NCBI GenBank assembly: GCA_023231475.1
Contig: JALJEE010002679.1
Coordinates: 1 to 64,000, forward strand
Direction of reading: 5' to 3'
From: Seison nebaliae
Lineage: Eukaryota > Rotifera > Pararotatoria > Seisonacea > Seisonidae
DNA length: 64,000 nucleotides
Under the pieces are notes generated by a model that ran no database searches, was not told the origin of the DNA, and saw only the letters and a list, made by a program, of their open reading frames with translations. This document shows positions 48,479-62,100 of the stretch, in pieces. The position numbers were made by a program, and so were the translations under genes. Position 1 is the stretch's first letter. Each line of letters begins with the position of its first letter.

Positions 48479-49442
48479 ACATATACAGTCTGTTCGCCAT
48501 CTCGCCGGAGATGATTTCTTTAAATAAAATCTTCTTCTATTCTTTCCGATCATACGATCATTCCAATTTTCTGACGATAACCATTTAAATTCCATCACTC
48601 ATTTTCTCGGGAAAGTTTTATAGTAGAAAATCTCCATTATCAACTATTAATTACTAGTCATTCATAGTGTGAGTAGTACTTAACTAGGACCATTCTAAAG
48701 TAAATAAACCGAAGATGCAGGATAAATTTACCTTGAACATTCTTCATCATATAACCATCAATTTGGACGTAAATATGATGCTCATAAGGTCAATAATAAC
48801 GAGTTATTCTTGATCTATTATATTTCGGTCAATTCGGAATAGTCGTCTAAATTTTAAATCAACATTTCACATCCGAATGATGTTTTCACATATCGTTTTC
48901 TCAAGAAGAGAATAAAGTTTTGTTGAAAGAAAACTTCCGAATTCACATCATTCCAAATGTAACACGAATAGATCATGAATTTGTAGGAATGGAGAACTAG
49001 AATGGAAAATTGTTGGAAACGCATCAAACAAATCGCCTCATCAAATCTCCTCTATTTCTCAATCTTACGCCATCTCATAAGAATATATATATATATATAT
49101 ATCATCTAATCATAAATAAATATTGACATAAAAAATTTTCACTTAAAAGTCCTACCAATTCCTTCCCAAAATTTCATTTTATTATAGGAAACTAAAAACT
49201 GAGGAGGAGACTAAAGAAAAAACTTCGAATTGACATGAAATGATATAAAGATAATATTTCTTACATAACTCTACGTCTCTTCACCACGTCTCAGTTTGGA
49301 CGTCTGACATTTCTTAAAAGTCGACGGAAAATGTTATCCGTCGTGGAATTGATTTAGAATAAGAATGTGTAGATATAAGTTCCATTAAACTGTTCGATTA
49401 GAGTGAAAGAAAATTTTTATAACAATCTACTCCCAAATAGAA
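48479..49442. other. Intergenic between the mucin-like gene and carboxypeptidase 1
   Basis: AT-rich with an (AT)n run at about 49083-49102. No exon seen. Confidence 0.55.
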
Positions 49443-51275
49443 ATGTTTTATTTAACCGTTTTCCTCTTCTTCTTCCTCCAACATATTACCTCTTCCTATA
49501 ATGTCAACGAATATAAAGAGTTAGTCATTCGTCATCATCTCACCATCCATAATTGGAGTTTTGAAACAGTCACAAAATTATTTCAATTATTCCACGATCC
49601 GAAAATGATTTAGATACGTTGAAGGAGTTCTTCGAACACAATAATGAAGTTTAAATTGTTTCTACGAATAACTCGATAAGAATTTTCGATGAAATAGATC
49701 GACGTTTGGTCAATGCCTCGAGTAGCGAATGTTCCGGTAACTTTCCGAATTCCACCAATTTACCACGAACGAACTATCGACTTTGCCAATCAGAATAATT
49801 TCAATTATACAACTGAAGATATTTCAAAGTTTCTACCGAATATTATTTCCATTCAAAATTATCTAAATCATCCATTAGATTGATATTAATTGAAAAGAGA
49901 TCAATGGCCGACGTTCGAGCTAAACGTTATGCACGTCAGAGTATCATTGGACGATACGTGTCATATGATGAAGTTAAACTTTTATTCAATTTTAATTTCA
50001 ATTATTCATTAGATTAAAAGTTATATGATTGATATGGCTCACCAAAATCCCCAATATAAATTCGGTACCATTGGAATGACGTATGAGAAGAGACAAATTC
50101 CATATTTACAAGTTTAATTAAAATTTTCCCATCAATCTCCAATCTTAATTTTCATTATCAAAATTTCAATCTTTCTTTTTCTTTGACAGATGGGAACTGG
50201 TCAGAAAGGTATAATCATTGAAGCTGGTGCGCACGCCAGAGAATGGATCGCTATCGCTTCAGCTGTAAATATCATCGATAAAGTTTTGATTTTACTATGA
50301 ATTTTATACGAACAAGATAATCGTCGTCTCCTCAACTAAATTCCAGCTACATCATACACCGGATTTATTAAATAAATTTACTTTCTACATTTTCCCTATG
50401 GCTAATCCGGATGGTTATGAATACTCGAGAAATACTGTTAGTTCACAAAATTTATCTTTTATTAATTTCCTTTAAAAATAAAGCAACGCTTATGGAGGAA
50501 GAATAGACAACCAACAAACGGATATTGTAAAGGAAGTGACATTAATAGAAATTTCGATTTTCATTGGGGAGGTCATTATCTAAATTCTTTGGATTTCTTC
50601 TGAATGTACTGAAATTAAAGTGTCCGGTTCTTCTACTTATAGTTGTAGTGAGAAATATGCCGGTGCGTATGGAAACAGTGAATTGGAAACGAAGGCATTT
50701 AGTAAATTCATCGAGAACCATAAAGATACATTGGTCGGATATTTCGCTTTACACAGTTACGGCCAATTATGGTTAGTTCCATATGGATATCGACAAGTCT
50801 CACCACCTGATGTCCAAGATTTAGTTCGCTTTTTTCTTTCACCCGATTTCCATACCTAATTTTCAGATGGATGTCGCTCAAGTTGGAGCAAAGGCAATGT
50901 ATGATAGAAATCATGAAGCTAAATTTACCGTTGGAAATACGGCGAAGGTTTTATGTTAGTAAAATTTATGAGAAAACATTGAAATTTATGTTCAATGCAG
51001 ATGCATCATCAGGAGGGAGTGACGATTATGCGAAAGGAATTCATAACGTAAAATATTCATATACGATTGAATTGGCTCCTACCGATTCCAGCAGTTATGG
51101 TTTCGTCCTTCCACAATATCTAGCACCATCTGCGTGTGCTGATGCTTGGACTGGAATAAAAGCGGCATTATACAGAATTCATGCGAAGTCGACAGAACAT
51201 CGACAGGAGAATGCGAACGTACAACAATCACCCAAATATTTCACTACAAGATGGCCATCCTGGTTCTTATGGTGA
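49443..51275 (+). CDS. Secreted M14 carboxypeptidase, B-type (first of tandem pair)
   Basis: Zinc metallopeptidase that removes C-terminal Lys or Arg, made as a secreted zymogen. Eleven exons: 49443-49557, 49614-49648, 49698-49828, 49879-49972, 50013-50111, 50190-50282, 50347-50436, 50484-50571, 50621-50823, 50867-50954, 51001-51275; 1311 bases, 436 residues. Signal peptide MFYLTVFLFFFLQHITSS, then a propeptide with the IDVWSMP block, then the catalytic domain starting near SYDEIKSY. Zinc ligands and catalytic residues are in place: AGAHAREW (His, Glu), NPDGYEYSR, WRKNR, INRNF, LHSYGQL (His) and YTIEL (Glu). The specificity position in SGGSDDY is Asp, as in carboxypeptidase B. A plain six-frame reading shows stops in the propeptide, but each lies in a short GTT-type intron and the spliced frame is open. 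One intron starts GTC. Confidence 0.9.
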
Positions 51276-52530
51276 TGACATAAATAGGAAATTTTACGAA
51301 ATTTTATTTTATTTCATTTCCCTAATTGTGATAGAATGTGATTCTTTTAAAACTTATTAAATCTTTAGGATAAATTTCAATAAACACTCAACTAAATCTT
51401 CCGTCCAAATATCATCTAATGATCATTTTTTTAATATGTATTCGATTTCATAAGAAGCTCGATAACATTACGACGATTGTTATGATGGATTGTTACGTAG
51501 TAGATCAAACTTCGACCAATAGGGAAAATTATGGAAAGAAATTTATCATGACCAGAAAATATACGTAACATAAGATCTCCTCATATCAATTTCGTTCGGT
51601 TATGTAAATTTATAGAATTTGCTTTCTATCATTCCCAACAATCCAGGAAACGAAGTCAGTTGAATGGAAGATATTCTTTCTTTCTTTCTTTCTTTCTTTT
51701 TTTCCTCCAAAACGAAAAATGTATAATAATAGAAAAAGAAGAATTCAACTATAAATTATTGAAATAGCAGCAGTTGAAGATGATGATGCATGTCTAGTTA
51801 TTAGACATTCTTTTTGAATGTTTATATTGTGAAAAAATCTTCTCAACCAAAGTCCAATGGAGTAAAATGAATGAAATGGATACTTTCGTCATCATGTTTT
51901 ATTTCATACTCGAATTTATTTCAAATAAATGATAATCAACATCATGAAAGAAAGGGGGGAGAGTTTAAAAGTCAATTAGTTCATTGGGATAAATCGGAAA
52001 GGAGGCGAATCCATCCCTAATTATCTGACGATTCTAAAAAGAACGATGATTCGAATCGATGAATACGGAATTTCTACACCCAACTGAACTCAATTTGACA
52101 CGACAAAAAAAACAAATAATAATTTTTCGCCAGAAAGGATTTCGTTTTCCATAATTCGAACTTCCGTTCGTAGTTCATAAATTATTCGCTGTCTTTCTGT
52201 GGTATCTCTACTACCACTTCGGACACGTAAACGTTTGAACTGAGGAAACATATGGAACTTCTTCGAGATTTCCATTTCTCTTCAAAAAAAATTTAATTTA
52301 TTATTTCCACATTAATTCAGTCGATATCGATTCTCCTCCTAAACGTAATTATATAATTTCGTCATGATCTCATTAGGGCGTCGTAAAAAATTTCTTTTTC
52401 AATTTCTCAATGGATCGACGGATCCATTCATATGAACTGAGAGAATTGGAGAGAAAAGAAGTTTCTAAGAGTTCTATTTCATCTATTCCATCAGAATTTT
52501 TCTCATTTTTCCTCTTCTTTCCTTCCAATC
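51276..52530. other. Intergenic between the two carboxypeptidase genes
   Basis: About 1.25 kb with a (CTTT)n microsatellite at about 51680-51700. A short frame at 52410-52610 overlaps the probable first exon of the next gene in another frame and is not taken as coding. Confidence 0.5.
51680..51700. repeat. (CTTT)n microsatellite
   Basis: About five CTTT units followed by a T run. Confidence 0.85.
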
Positions 52531-54538
52531 ATGTTCATCAATCAATTAACAACGACTTACATAACAATAATCTTAATAACCAACAGTATTTTCATGAAGA
52601 AGCTCGATGAGAAGTAGAAGTTTTTTCGATCATTTCTTAATTTGACCATCCAAAATATTTGGATGAAGAATTATGTCACTTTTCCCATGAAAACATTATC
52701 GTAATTAGAAGTATTGAAATAAATTCTCCCTTTTGTTTCTCTAATTCTTAATTTATTACTTGTTCAGTTACCTCTCAAATGAATTACAATTACTTCAAAT
52801 TAATTTGAATAACAATGAAACTTTCCATCAATTAATGAAATTCGCAAACGATCATGACATCGACTGGTGGAGATATCCGACAACGACTCATCGATTCGGA
52901 GAAATGGTGATGAACGAAATCGATATAAATTTATTAGTAAATAAATTAAAATTAAAGAAAGATAAAGATTATCATATCGTTAGAAATATGGAAAAGTTTC
53001 ACTTTTTTTCATTTTTCCAATAGCTTTATTACAGTTTTCCAGATTGATGAACGAAGAACGAGATGAAGATGAATCCAGAGAATTACCGAAAAAACCTAAT
53101 GCATCGTCATTACATCATAAACGTGCGAATAGATACGACGAATTCGTTAATAGAATGAAAATATTTCAACGATATGATAGAAGAAGGAGCCGTCGAGCAC
53201 TTTATCGGAAACATCGACGATCTCTCGATATTGTTGGACATTATGCCAATCTCACCGATATCCATGAATGGTTATCAGATCTCCCAAAAAAATATTCGAA
53301 TGTTCAATTTGCCACAATTGGTCGAACGACGGAAAATCGACCCATCGATTTATTGCGAGTTCTTATTTTACTTTCTAATCTTTTTAGAATTCTTTTTTTC
53401 TATAGATTGGTAATGGTGCTGATGCCATATTAATTGATGCTGGTATTCATGCAAGAGAATGGTTGGCATCAGCCTCATGCCTATGTTTAACGGAACAAGT
53501 TAAATTTTTATTTTTAATTAATAATCCATTTCCATCATTGATTGCTTGAGAATAGCTCATAAAACTGAGTAAAGAACCGTTATTTCGCCGATATACTTTC
53601 TTCGTTATACCGATGATAAATCCGGATGGTTATGAATATTCTCGACGAGTTCATATTAATAAAAGGAAACAATTAGAAGTTTATTAAGAAGTCATTAATT
53701 TTTTTCTCATTCCAATTTCAGTATCGTATTTGGCGGAAGAATCGTGGTGGAGCACGGGAATCATCATGTGTTGGGGTTGATCTCAATCGAAATTTTGGAA
53801 AGGGATTCGGAGGTTCTTTATCTCTCTAATTATTGAAATCTGAAATAATGTGAATGTAGGTGAAGGTTCGTCGAAGAATCCATGTTCGAATATATTTAAT
53901 GGTGGACGACCGTTCAGTGAGAAGGAAACAAGGACTTTACGTATGACATTGAAAACAATTCAAAGGAATTTTAATTTACTTGCTTATGTAACTTTACATA
54001 CATACGGTCGATTGGTTCTTTTCCCTTGGAGTCATCGTAAAGGTCAAGCTCCATTCTCCAAACCGATGGTTCCATTTTTCTTTTATTCTGCCATTTCTAA
54101 TCCACTCCCTTCCAGCATTCGTTAGCCAAAAAGATTGCAAATGTTATGAAAACAACGGCTGGTCGACCTTATACATATGGGACATCGTCAAATGTATTAT
54201 GTTAGTTCAATACTTCAAACAGAATGAGAATTTAAATTAATTTTTATTTTTAATTTTCAGATATATCGAGTGGCAGTTCGGATGATTGGGCGAAATCGTC
54301 GAACGTTCCATTCACGTATACTATTGAATTAGATCCGGATGACAAAATGATCTCAGACAATAATTCGGAAATTTCGTATTTGGGCGCAATCGGATTTATC
54401 GTGCCCAAATCGATGATTAAGAAAACTTGTACAGATTTACGGTTAGGAATGACCGAATTAGTGAAAGAGTTAAGTACACGAAACACAAGACTAAGACTTC
54501 ATCGTTATTATTATAGAATGCGCAAGAAAGTCTATTGA
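52531..54538 (+). CDS. M14 carboxypeptidase, B-type (second of tandem pair)
   Basis: Paralogue of the preceding gene on the same strand. Exons: 52531-52613 (tentative), 52768-52995, 53043-53358, 53406-53498, 53556-53648, 53722-53812, 53860-54068, 54116-54200, 54261-54538. With the tentative first exon the length is 1476 bases, 491 residues. That exon gives a hydrophobic start (TYITIIILITNSIF) fit for a signal peptide, but its donor is GTAG, not GTT. The propeptide has IDWWRYP. Between propeptide and enzyme lies an insert of about 60 residues, rich in Arg, Lys and His (for example RRRSRRALYRKHRR), with many sites for trypsin-like or furin-like cleavage. Catalytic motifs are complete: AGIHAREW, NPDGYEYSR, WRKNR, LNRNF, LHTYGRL, YTIELDP. 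The specificity position in SGSSDDW is Asp, so basic C-termini are the likely substrate. Confidence 0.86.
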
Positions 54539-54790
54539 TGAATTTTCATTAAACTAATCGCTTCTTCTTCTTTTTTATATGGTGGTTTCTCGTCCTCACC
54601 AACGGTATGACTTCCAGTTCTTCCTATTTTCATTCATATAAAAAAATCAAATATTTTGTAAACAAAAACAAAACTTTGTCTTCTTTTGAAGAATTACTAA
54701 TTTTAGCATCTGTTGTTGTTGTTGTTTTCGTTGTTGTTGTTGTTGTCCTTAATTGTTAATTTTAATGCATTGATATGAATTTAAGATCTT
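54539..54790. other. Convergent 3' region with a GTT microsatellite
   Basis: About 250 bases between the carboxypeptidase stop and the stop of the XLF-like gene on the other strand. Interrupted (GTT)n run at about 54711-54747. Confidence 0.6.
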
Positions 54791-55720
54791 TTAAAGTTTT
54801 AACATTTCAGTAGCGAATCTTTTCTTTTCATTTTTTCTAGTTTCGTTTTTGGAAGAGACTAATTAAATTAGAAAATCATATTTCGAATCACATTAAACTG
54901 TTCAATGAGAAAGATTCATTCAAAATATCCGCCAAATCCCTTTCAGTATTCGAATTTTCCACACACATCGAATACTTTTCTAACGGCAGAATATCATTTT
55001 TCAAATTTTCTGAAAAAATTGTTTACAAGTTCATTTTCTTTCAAAAGTTTAATGAATAACTGGACGTTGTAGTGAATCCTTGAGAATATAAATCATTTAA
55101 TTCTTTGTCTTTTTTCACGATCCATCCTAATAAGTGACGTCGATCATCTTGCAGATAATTAATGAATTTCAACAATGGACTTAAAATTACTTTATGGTAC
55201 TCCTAATAAAAAGTAAATTATGATGATTAGTATGTTAATTTTGATAAATAAATCAATCAACTAAACTTCGATTGACACTTGGCGAACAGCCATATTCCAG
55301 TGAAGTGTTTGGGAGCTAATTTTAAAGTACATTTTGATCGTCGTTAGTTGGGAAGACGAATCATCTACAAATAAATTTTGAAGTTTCATTTTAATCATTC
55401 AAGAAACCTTCGATTAATTGTATTGTTGTGGTTTCTTTTTTTAATGAATCATTTATCCGTTTGGTGAAGGAATCGAACGAACTTTCAAGAAACGGAAATT
55501 CTACCTATTTTATTCCGTCCCCCATAAACTCAAGTTTTAGACGAATTCACATTTTAGTGAGAAGAACCTTTAAATTATTCATTACTTGTTCGCGTACAGC
55601 CACGTAACGATAGAGAACTTTTCCGTCATAAAAATACAATTTCATTTCTTTTTCATTCGAATCATTCAAGAACGAGAAATTGGACATTTTATTCACATTA
55701 TCCATTCGGTACCAGTTCAT
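54791..55720 (-). CDS. NHEJ1: XLF/NHEJ1-like non-homologous end-joining factor
   Basis: XLF bridges broken DNA ends with XRCC4-ligase IV in non-homologous end joining. Six minus-strand exons (55568-55720, 55408-55504, 55267-55364, 55061-55202, 54899-55009, 54791-54858) total 669 bases, 222 residues; human XLF has 299. The best match is the end of the head domain and the first stalk helix: IKMYFKISSQTLHWNMAV against human [20 protein letters not shown], then ILSPLLKFINYLQDDRRHLL and a KKDKELNDLY segment where XLF has MKDLEIQDY. The SFTKRINDSL helix fits the head too. The C-terminus is basic (ETRKNEKKRF), as is the Ku-binding end of XLF, but the classic motif is not clear. All five introns start GTT. 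Similarity is low overall, so PAXX or another XRCC4-superfamily member remains possible. An upstream exon may exist. Confidence 0.6.
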
Positions 55721-58700
55721 TCTTGTATTCTTCCAATCTACCAAACAATCTGACAGCTAATAATTAAATAGTCGGAAGTTGAAAAATATATTTTAAATTT
55801 CTTTTATTGATTTTCCGTCAACTGTTACGTATCATTTTCGTAGGAATTGACGATTCATAAACAAAATATTTTCTGTACCTGAAATATGCGAAGAGGAATG
55901 ACATATCGTGCAGGTTCGATTTTTAAGGTAAACTTATCATTAAGTTAATATCGTGACCAAATGTGTAGTTAAAACATAAGAATTTTGAATTCAAATTGAA
56001 AGAAATTCACGAATAACTAACGTCATAAAAAGGAATGAGGACAAAAAAAGAAGTTTGACAAGATAGTCAAATAAGAACATGCAAAAAATGGATTTAAATT
56101 AACGTAAGTAAAAGAAGAAACTATTGTAATCTTTAGCGAAGCTAAAAATCGGATAGTTGAAAAAAGTTGAAGTTTACTCACAATTTGTCAGTTATTTTTT
56201 TTTCATTTTGTGCTTCATATTAATAAATTAATATATCGACTTCTATATTAACATGACAAATCGATTAATTATTAATTGTGTCATGGGAAAAGTTTGTTTT
56301 GAATCGAGCATAATAGTCAAGTAATTTGTGAAAGTTATAAAGTATGAATGGGAATTATGTATGAATTAATATTAATTTAAAAAATTAATAAGAAAGAAAA
56401 TTGTGTCTCAAGAAAAAACGTTGATCCATTAACAAATTTGATTTAATAAAAAATAATTCTCTTATGGTTTCTCATGGCAAAGTTAGTGTCATTATGATTT
56501 AGAAAGAAGACATTGTAATCTCACAAAAAGTATGCAGAAATGATGCATTTCGTTTCAAATATGGAAAAATCGGTCAACAATAATTTTCCGTTGAGTAATT
56601 ACAGCGAACTATTCGATTTGTCATTTCTCTTATTTGTCGTAAGAAGTGTTGGGAAGGGACCGATCAACAACATTAAATTGTGGATCAGAAATAATTTCGT
56701 ATTTACTAATAGAGTAATTGTGTCGAATGATATCGTTGATTAAACTTACATAGATAATGTCGCATGTCGTTTGGAATTGGAGAAAATGGAATTGAAATAT
56801 CGTCGCAGTTAAAAACGGCCGTATATGTCATATTACTGTAAGGATACGTGTGGTTAAGGCTAACCGAAACATGCAGATTTTTCCGTGTGGAACAAACGGG
56901 AAAATTTAATAGACTTTGCGCCTTATTTGTACTTGAAAATGTTGAACATTTACAACGAAGTAGAACAGCAACAAGTATTTTTCATTCATTTGATAATCTT
57001 ACGGGGAAATTATGTTGGGAAATAAAGAGAATAAATATCGTATACTTTTTATTTATCCCAACTCTCCCCATATGTACGAAGATCAGACAATCAAATTACA
57101 CAAGTGCGTATGGACAGGACGAAGGAAGGGTGGTGAATGATGAAATTAAGGAAGGTAGAGAGAAAACAATCTTGCCCAATATATATACGTAAGTTGGAGT
57201 GATGCTGTATATCTTACGCACAGTAAAGTGGTCGTAGTTAGTTCATTTGCCGCAGCCTTGCATATACGTTTTGTGGCAGAGTAGAGGGTCATGTCATTTA
57301 CTTTGTCCACGTGCCTTTTATCCTCACTATTATTTTTTGTTTTCTTATTCCACTACTTAAATTCCATTTTTCTTTCCTTCTTCTGTTACATCCGGACCTC
57401 CAATCCATTTCCATTTATAGTTTTTACCTTATGGCTTGGAAGATGGTTCACATTCATGATAGATTTACTCAACGACATTTCACTTTCCAAGGTTATATGA
57501 TACTCTTCCATTTCTGCATCATTTCACATCATTTTAATGGTTGCTCCACAATAAATGTTACTTTATTCGACAATTTCCTTTCTTGGATACCCTAAAAGAA
57601 TCGTCTCCTCTTTACAACATTAGAGGTGAATTTGTTTTTCCATTTTCTATTTTCTCTTACTTACTTCGTCTCCTTCACATATCGTCTAGCTTATTATATT
57701 AATTCAAGTTATTTCTCAATCTTCTTCACGCAATTCCTCTTACCCAATTCCAATATCAATCGAAAATTATTGATGATATTTTCTTCAATAACGAATCTTT
57801 TTCGAATTGACCTTATTGAAAAAACGTAATTAGATGAATAAGTGCACATAGTCAGATGTTATTCTTACTCCGTTGTTTTTATGGTTTCTCAATTTTTCTT
57901 GAGTAAGTTTCTGAGAATACGATCGCAAGATCTTTAATATCTTCCCAAATCAATTCGGTTGATTATTAATTCTCTAAAAAAAGTGATGTTCGCTGTCGTT
58001 GGAGACGATGTATGTGGAGTGAATGGAGTATGAGGTATTAATGTTACCCAGAAACATAAGTACGCTTTCTAGGCTACGACATGCAAGTGAGATGTTCCAT
58101 TGTAATTAACATGATATTTCTGTTGCCCACACCATTTTGTGATGTTGTTGAGAAGCTTCTAGTATGTGAATAACCTTCATCACACCCGATTTCATGTTTT
58201 ACGGTCATTATGTACATATATTTAATTACACGTGTCTATGATCAATTATTTGTGTAGTTACTTGAAACGTAGCACTTAATTCATTTCCAACAGTTCAGAG
58301 AAAATGTATCATGTCTTCATTCATCAGCATGTCTTCATGTGGCCATACTTACATCATCGTCTATTTAACTTTACGACATCTATATGCGCAATATATTCAT
58401 CGAAATTGTTTAACCAGAACATTCCCCTCAAAATATTCGCCTCATACGTAAAGTTGTGAGATGTACAGGTTGATGCGATCAAACATGAATATTAAATACA
58501 CAACTCTCGAATGGTATGGAAAAAGAATTCGAAATGTTTCCTGTTAACTCTCAGTGCTTTCTCAATTCGATTATGACCATTGGTATGTAGATGCGGCAAA
58601 CAAACGATATGAAAAATATATTTCTCTGTTATTCTATTACGAACGCTATTTCGTCCAATTCTCCGTTGAACAGACTTAAGTCGTCAAGGCCATCCACCAA

Positions 58701-59094
58701 ATTACCTTCAACTTCTTTAGATTATCATACAATTCATGTTTCTGCCACATAACTTTCCGTATTCGTCATGGAAATGAATGGACAGACTACAGAGGGAAAT
58801 GATTAGATCTAATACGATTTTCTATTATCAGAGGAAACAATATCTGTACGAAATTGGAAAACCATGAAATTGTAACATCCACGATAAGTTTGACGTATCT
58901 AACTATTTTCTTGTTTTTCTGTTCTTCTACGAAGCAATTTCCGTTCGTACCAAAATTATATTTTATCAGCTAACGAGTGTTACCTTAAATTTTTTGTTTA
59001 ACCATCTATCGTTCCCAAATATTATGTAATCCGATTATTGATTTGTTTAATAAACATTTCAATTTTGTTCGTTTATACAATACATTACATTAGT

Positions 59095-59135
59095 CTACAC
59101 ACACATACACACACATATATACACACACACACACA
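59095..59135. repeat. (AC)n-rich microsatellite
   Basis: Imperfect CA/AC repeats with TATA interruptions; a minus-strand frame through it gives a Val/Cys repeat and is an artefact. Confidence 0.85.
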
Positions 59136-62100
59136 CAAACGAACACAGTACATTTACTTATACGGTAGAAGAGATTTTCGCCTTTAATATTACTTTCCTT
59201 AACATTTCTCTGGGTCATTTCAATGAATATCGTTTGGAGAATTATTAATGAATTTCCCAACGCTGTTTCCTGACCTTCCCCTCCCTTTTCCCTATTTGAA
59301 AGATTGTGGTCTGTTTGGACGACTATAGTCAAACACTTTAATATTATTCAACATTCAAGGTCAATTTCACATGAGATTCGCTTTTTATCATCTATTTTAT
59401 GTAACGACTGTGATACTATTTAGATGGTGGTCGCTCCTTACGAAAGGTAAATTTGTTTGGACAACATCTCCACATTCAATTATATAGAGTTGTCTGTGAA
59501 TATTCCAAGTTGAAACGTCGTTTTTTAGTTTCACAAAAAAAAATCTTTCCATATTAATCGCATTTGAAAGAGAATTTCGAGATGTGACGGAAACAATTTT
59601 TGATGTATCGAATGAACGTTTGACCTTCGACAGTTTTACGCTTTTTATTTCCCATTACCCATACAAGAGGTTACTTAACTTTATAGTAAATGACGATATG
59701 TCCACTTTTCTTCGCAACATTACTCGCTTGTTTTTCTTTTGTCTGTGACATGACTTCTTCATTTCTCCCATCAAGATTCAGAATGTCGACGCATTTTCCG
59801 TATGAATGATTTTCTAATGATTTCTCCAGATTTACAATAGGATATCCAATCTTCTCCGATTACCGTATCTAATAATTGGTATGTCTTTCTGTGATTCATT
59901 TCCACTTCACGATATTCTAATTGAAATATCGATCAATATTCGTCTAATAATTGAAAGACGTAGTTTTATTAAAAGGGAGAATGTTCAAGTACATCAAAAG
60001 TTGAGAGCGGAATATGTAATTTTACGGCATTAGACAAACCTCAGGTAGTTGCGGAAACTCTTCGAATGTCTGCCGATGGAACGACCTTGGACACTTTGTT
60101 GAAGGCGAACTCCTACATGATTAATAAGCAAACTATTTTTTTTTTAATTCATTGCAATCTGTTCGGAACATACAGACTTCCATCCTCTACAACTGTTAGA
60201 GTTTAATAATTTTCAAATATAATGGGAATAACTCCCAAATTTGTCTTTCACAATGTGCAGTCTTTTTTCATTTTCTTTCACACTTCCCATTATTCTACTA
60301 AATTAACATCATTTTACATGGTTATGGCGACAACACACAAAGATTCTGCACCATCAAATTTTTGTTGGGATAATGGAAATATTTCTCAACAACATAATTC
60401 ACATAACTGGTAGTGGGGGAGGGAAATATTCGTTTTAGAAGTTTCTTCACAGTTTGAATGTCATGTCATGTTGGAACTCCCATTTTTTTCCTAGCGAAAC
60501 AATCATTAATTTCGATAAAGGTTGTTGCACCTCAAATTACGATCCTCTTCTTTACGTTCTTCCTTCATGTTAAGGATATTTTGGATGGGACGAATGAAAC
60601 ATTAGGCAGAAGAGTAAACGAATTTCTTCATTTCTCTCATCTTCTAAGGATAATCATGAAGATATATTACGTTAACTATTCAATTTAGGTTTCCATTTCC
60701 ACATACCATTTACCACATGTTTCTCTCAATGTTAAGGAAACTTTAAGCGTGAATAATCATTTTGTTCAATGGTATGAGAAGGATGACTATAATATGTCTC
60801 ATCTCTGATGTAACAATCTTCTTATTATTCCTCTTGCTCATTCTCATTCTTTATGCTTTCTTTCTTTCCCCAATGTCTGCATAGAATCTTCAAACGGAAC
60901 ATTTTTCCACAAAAAAAAAGAAATGGAAAGTTATAAAACAATTCAATTTATGTCCAAGAAATTTGTAATTACATTAAGTTTATGGATTGATCAATTACTT
61001 TTTATTCCGAACAATTCCTTCACCAATTGGACGAATTTTCATCTATTTATTATTTATGTGTTCTCTTGGAAGGGCCATTGGGGTTTAGTTATAGACTGGA
61101 TTGCTGAGGAAGCTCCTGAAAGGGAAAGTGTCGAGGGGGATCAGCTTCGGTAAAATGGAAATGAAGTAGTATTTAGTAGGGAATTAGTCGATCGTTTTAG
61201 GGTTTAATTAAACCCACCAATATATTAGGAATAAGTACGAGAGTTTTACGGGGAAAAATGCAGACATCCACCTGGAGACACGATAATGATGGCATCACTA
61301 TCATCCATATTCAATGACATATATAACTTGTTTTCTTTTGTCTTACTTTTCATGCCACCAAGATAGTTGAGGCATAGATATATATATATACAGTATATAT
61401 AATAGTTAATGGGAATTCGGAGACAAGAAGAGGGAATATGAGGAGCGACAAGAATGTTTATGTTCCATGGACATACATAGACGGCGTCGAATGTGTATGT
61501 AGAGATCGAAGTAGAATTGACTGAATCAGTAAATGAATGAATAAACGAATGGCTGACTAGCTGCCTGCCTGACTCTGAGTGAATATTGTAAATGAATTTA
61601 TGGGAAATGATATGGCGAAAGCGTTTGAAGGTCGACCAATCTTACTCGTTTTCCTTTCACAAACATACATGTATAAGCAAACACTCAACTTCTCATTATT
61701 TGTCTTCTTTCATACAAGTACAGTAATATACGTTTCCATGTATATTTGAAGATAATTCTATATGGTTATAAAATCAGCAATAAGGGGAGTGAATAATATA
61801 ACGTCCGCATGAGTTCCGTTGGTATTATTAAGTAGGGACATTCTACATTGTACTTTCTACGCATTTGGCATATGTGAATACACCAAGAAAATTATAGTCC
61901 TTTCCCCATAAGCACACTATTCCATCAACAACAAGCAGTGGTAGCAGCAATATTAAAACTAAGAAAAACAACGTTATTCTCAATAACAATAATAACGTGA
62001 TGGTATGGCTATCCTTCTTCTTTGTGTAATTTCAGCACAACATACACAACCAATGTCTTTCGAACGATTCTTTTGTCTCAACTCAGTCTCTCCCTCCACT

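Noticed and set aside
49558-49878. Stops in the propeptide part of carboxypeptidase 1, suggesting a pseudogene
   Set aside because: Each stop falls in a short intron beginning GTT; the spliced frame is open and reads as a normal carboxypeptidase propeptide.
56540-57192. Two consecutive plus-strand frames that might form a gene
   Set aside because: No splice pair joins them sensibly and neither resembles a known family.
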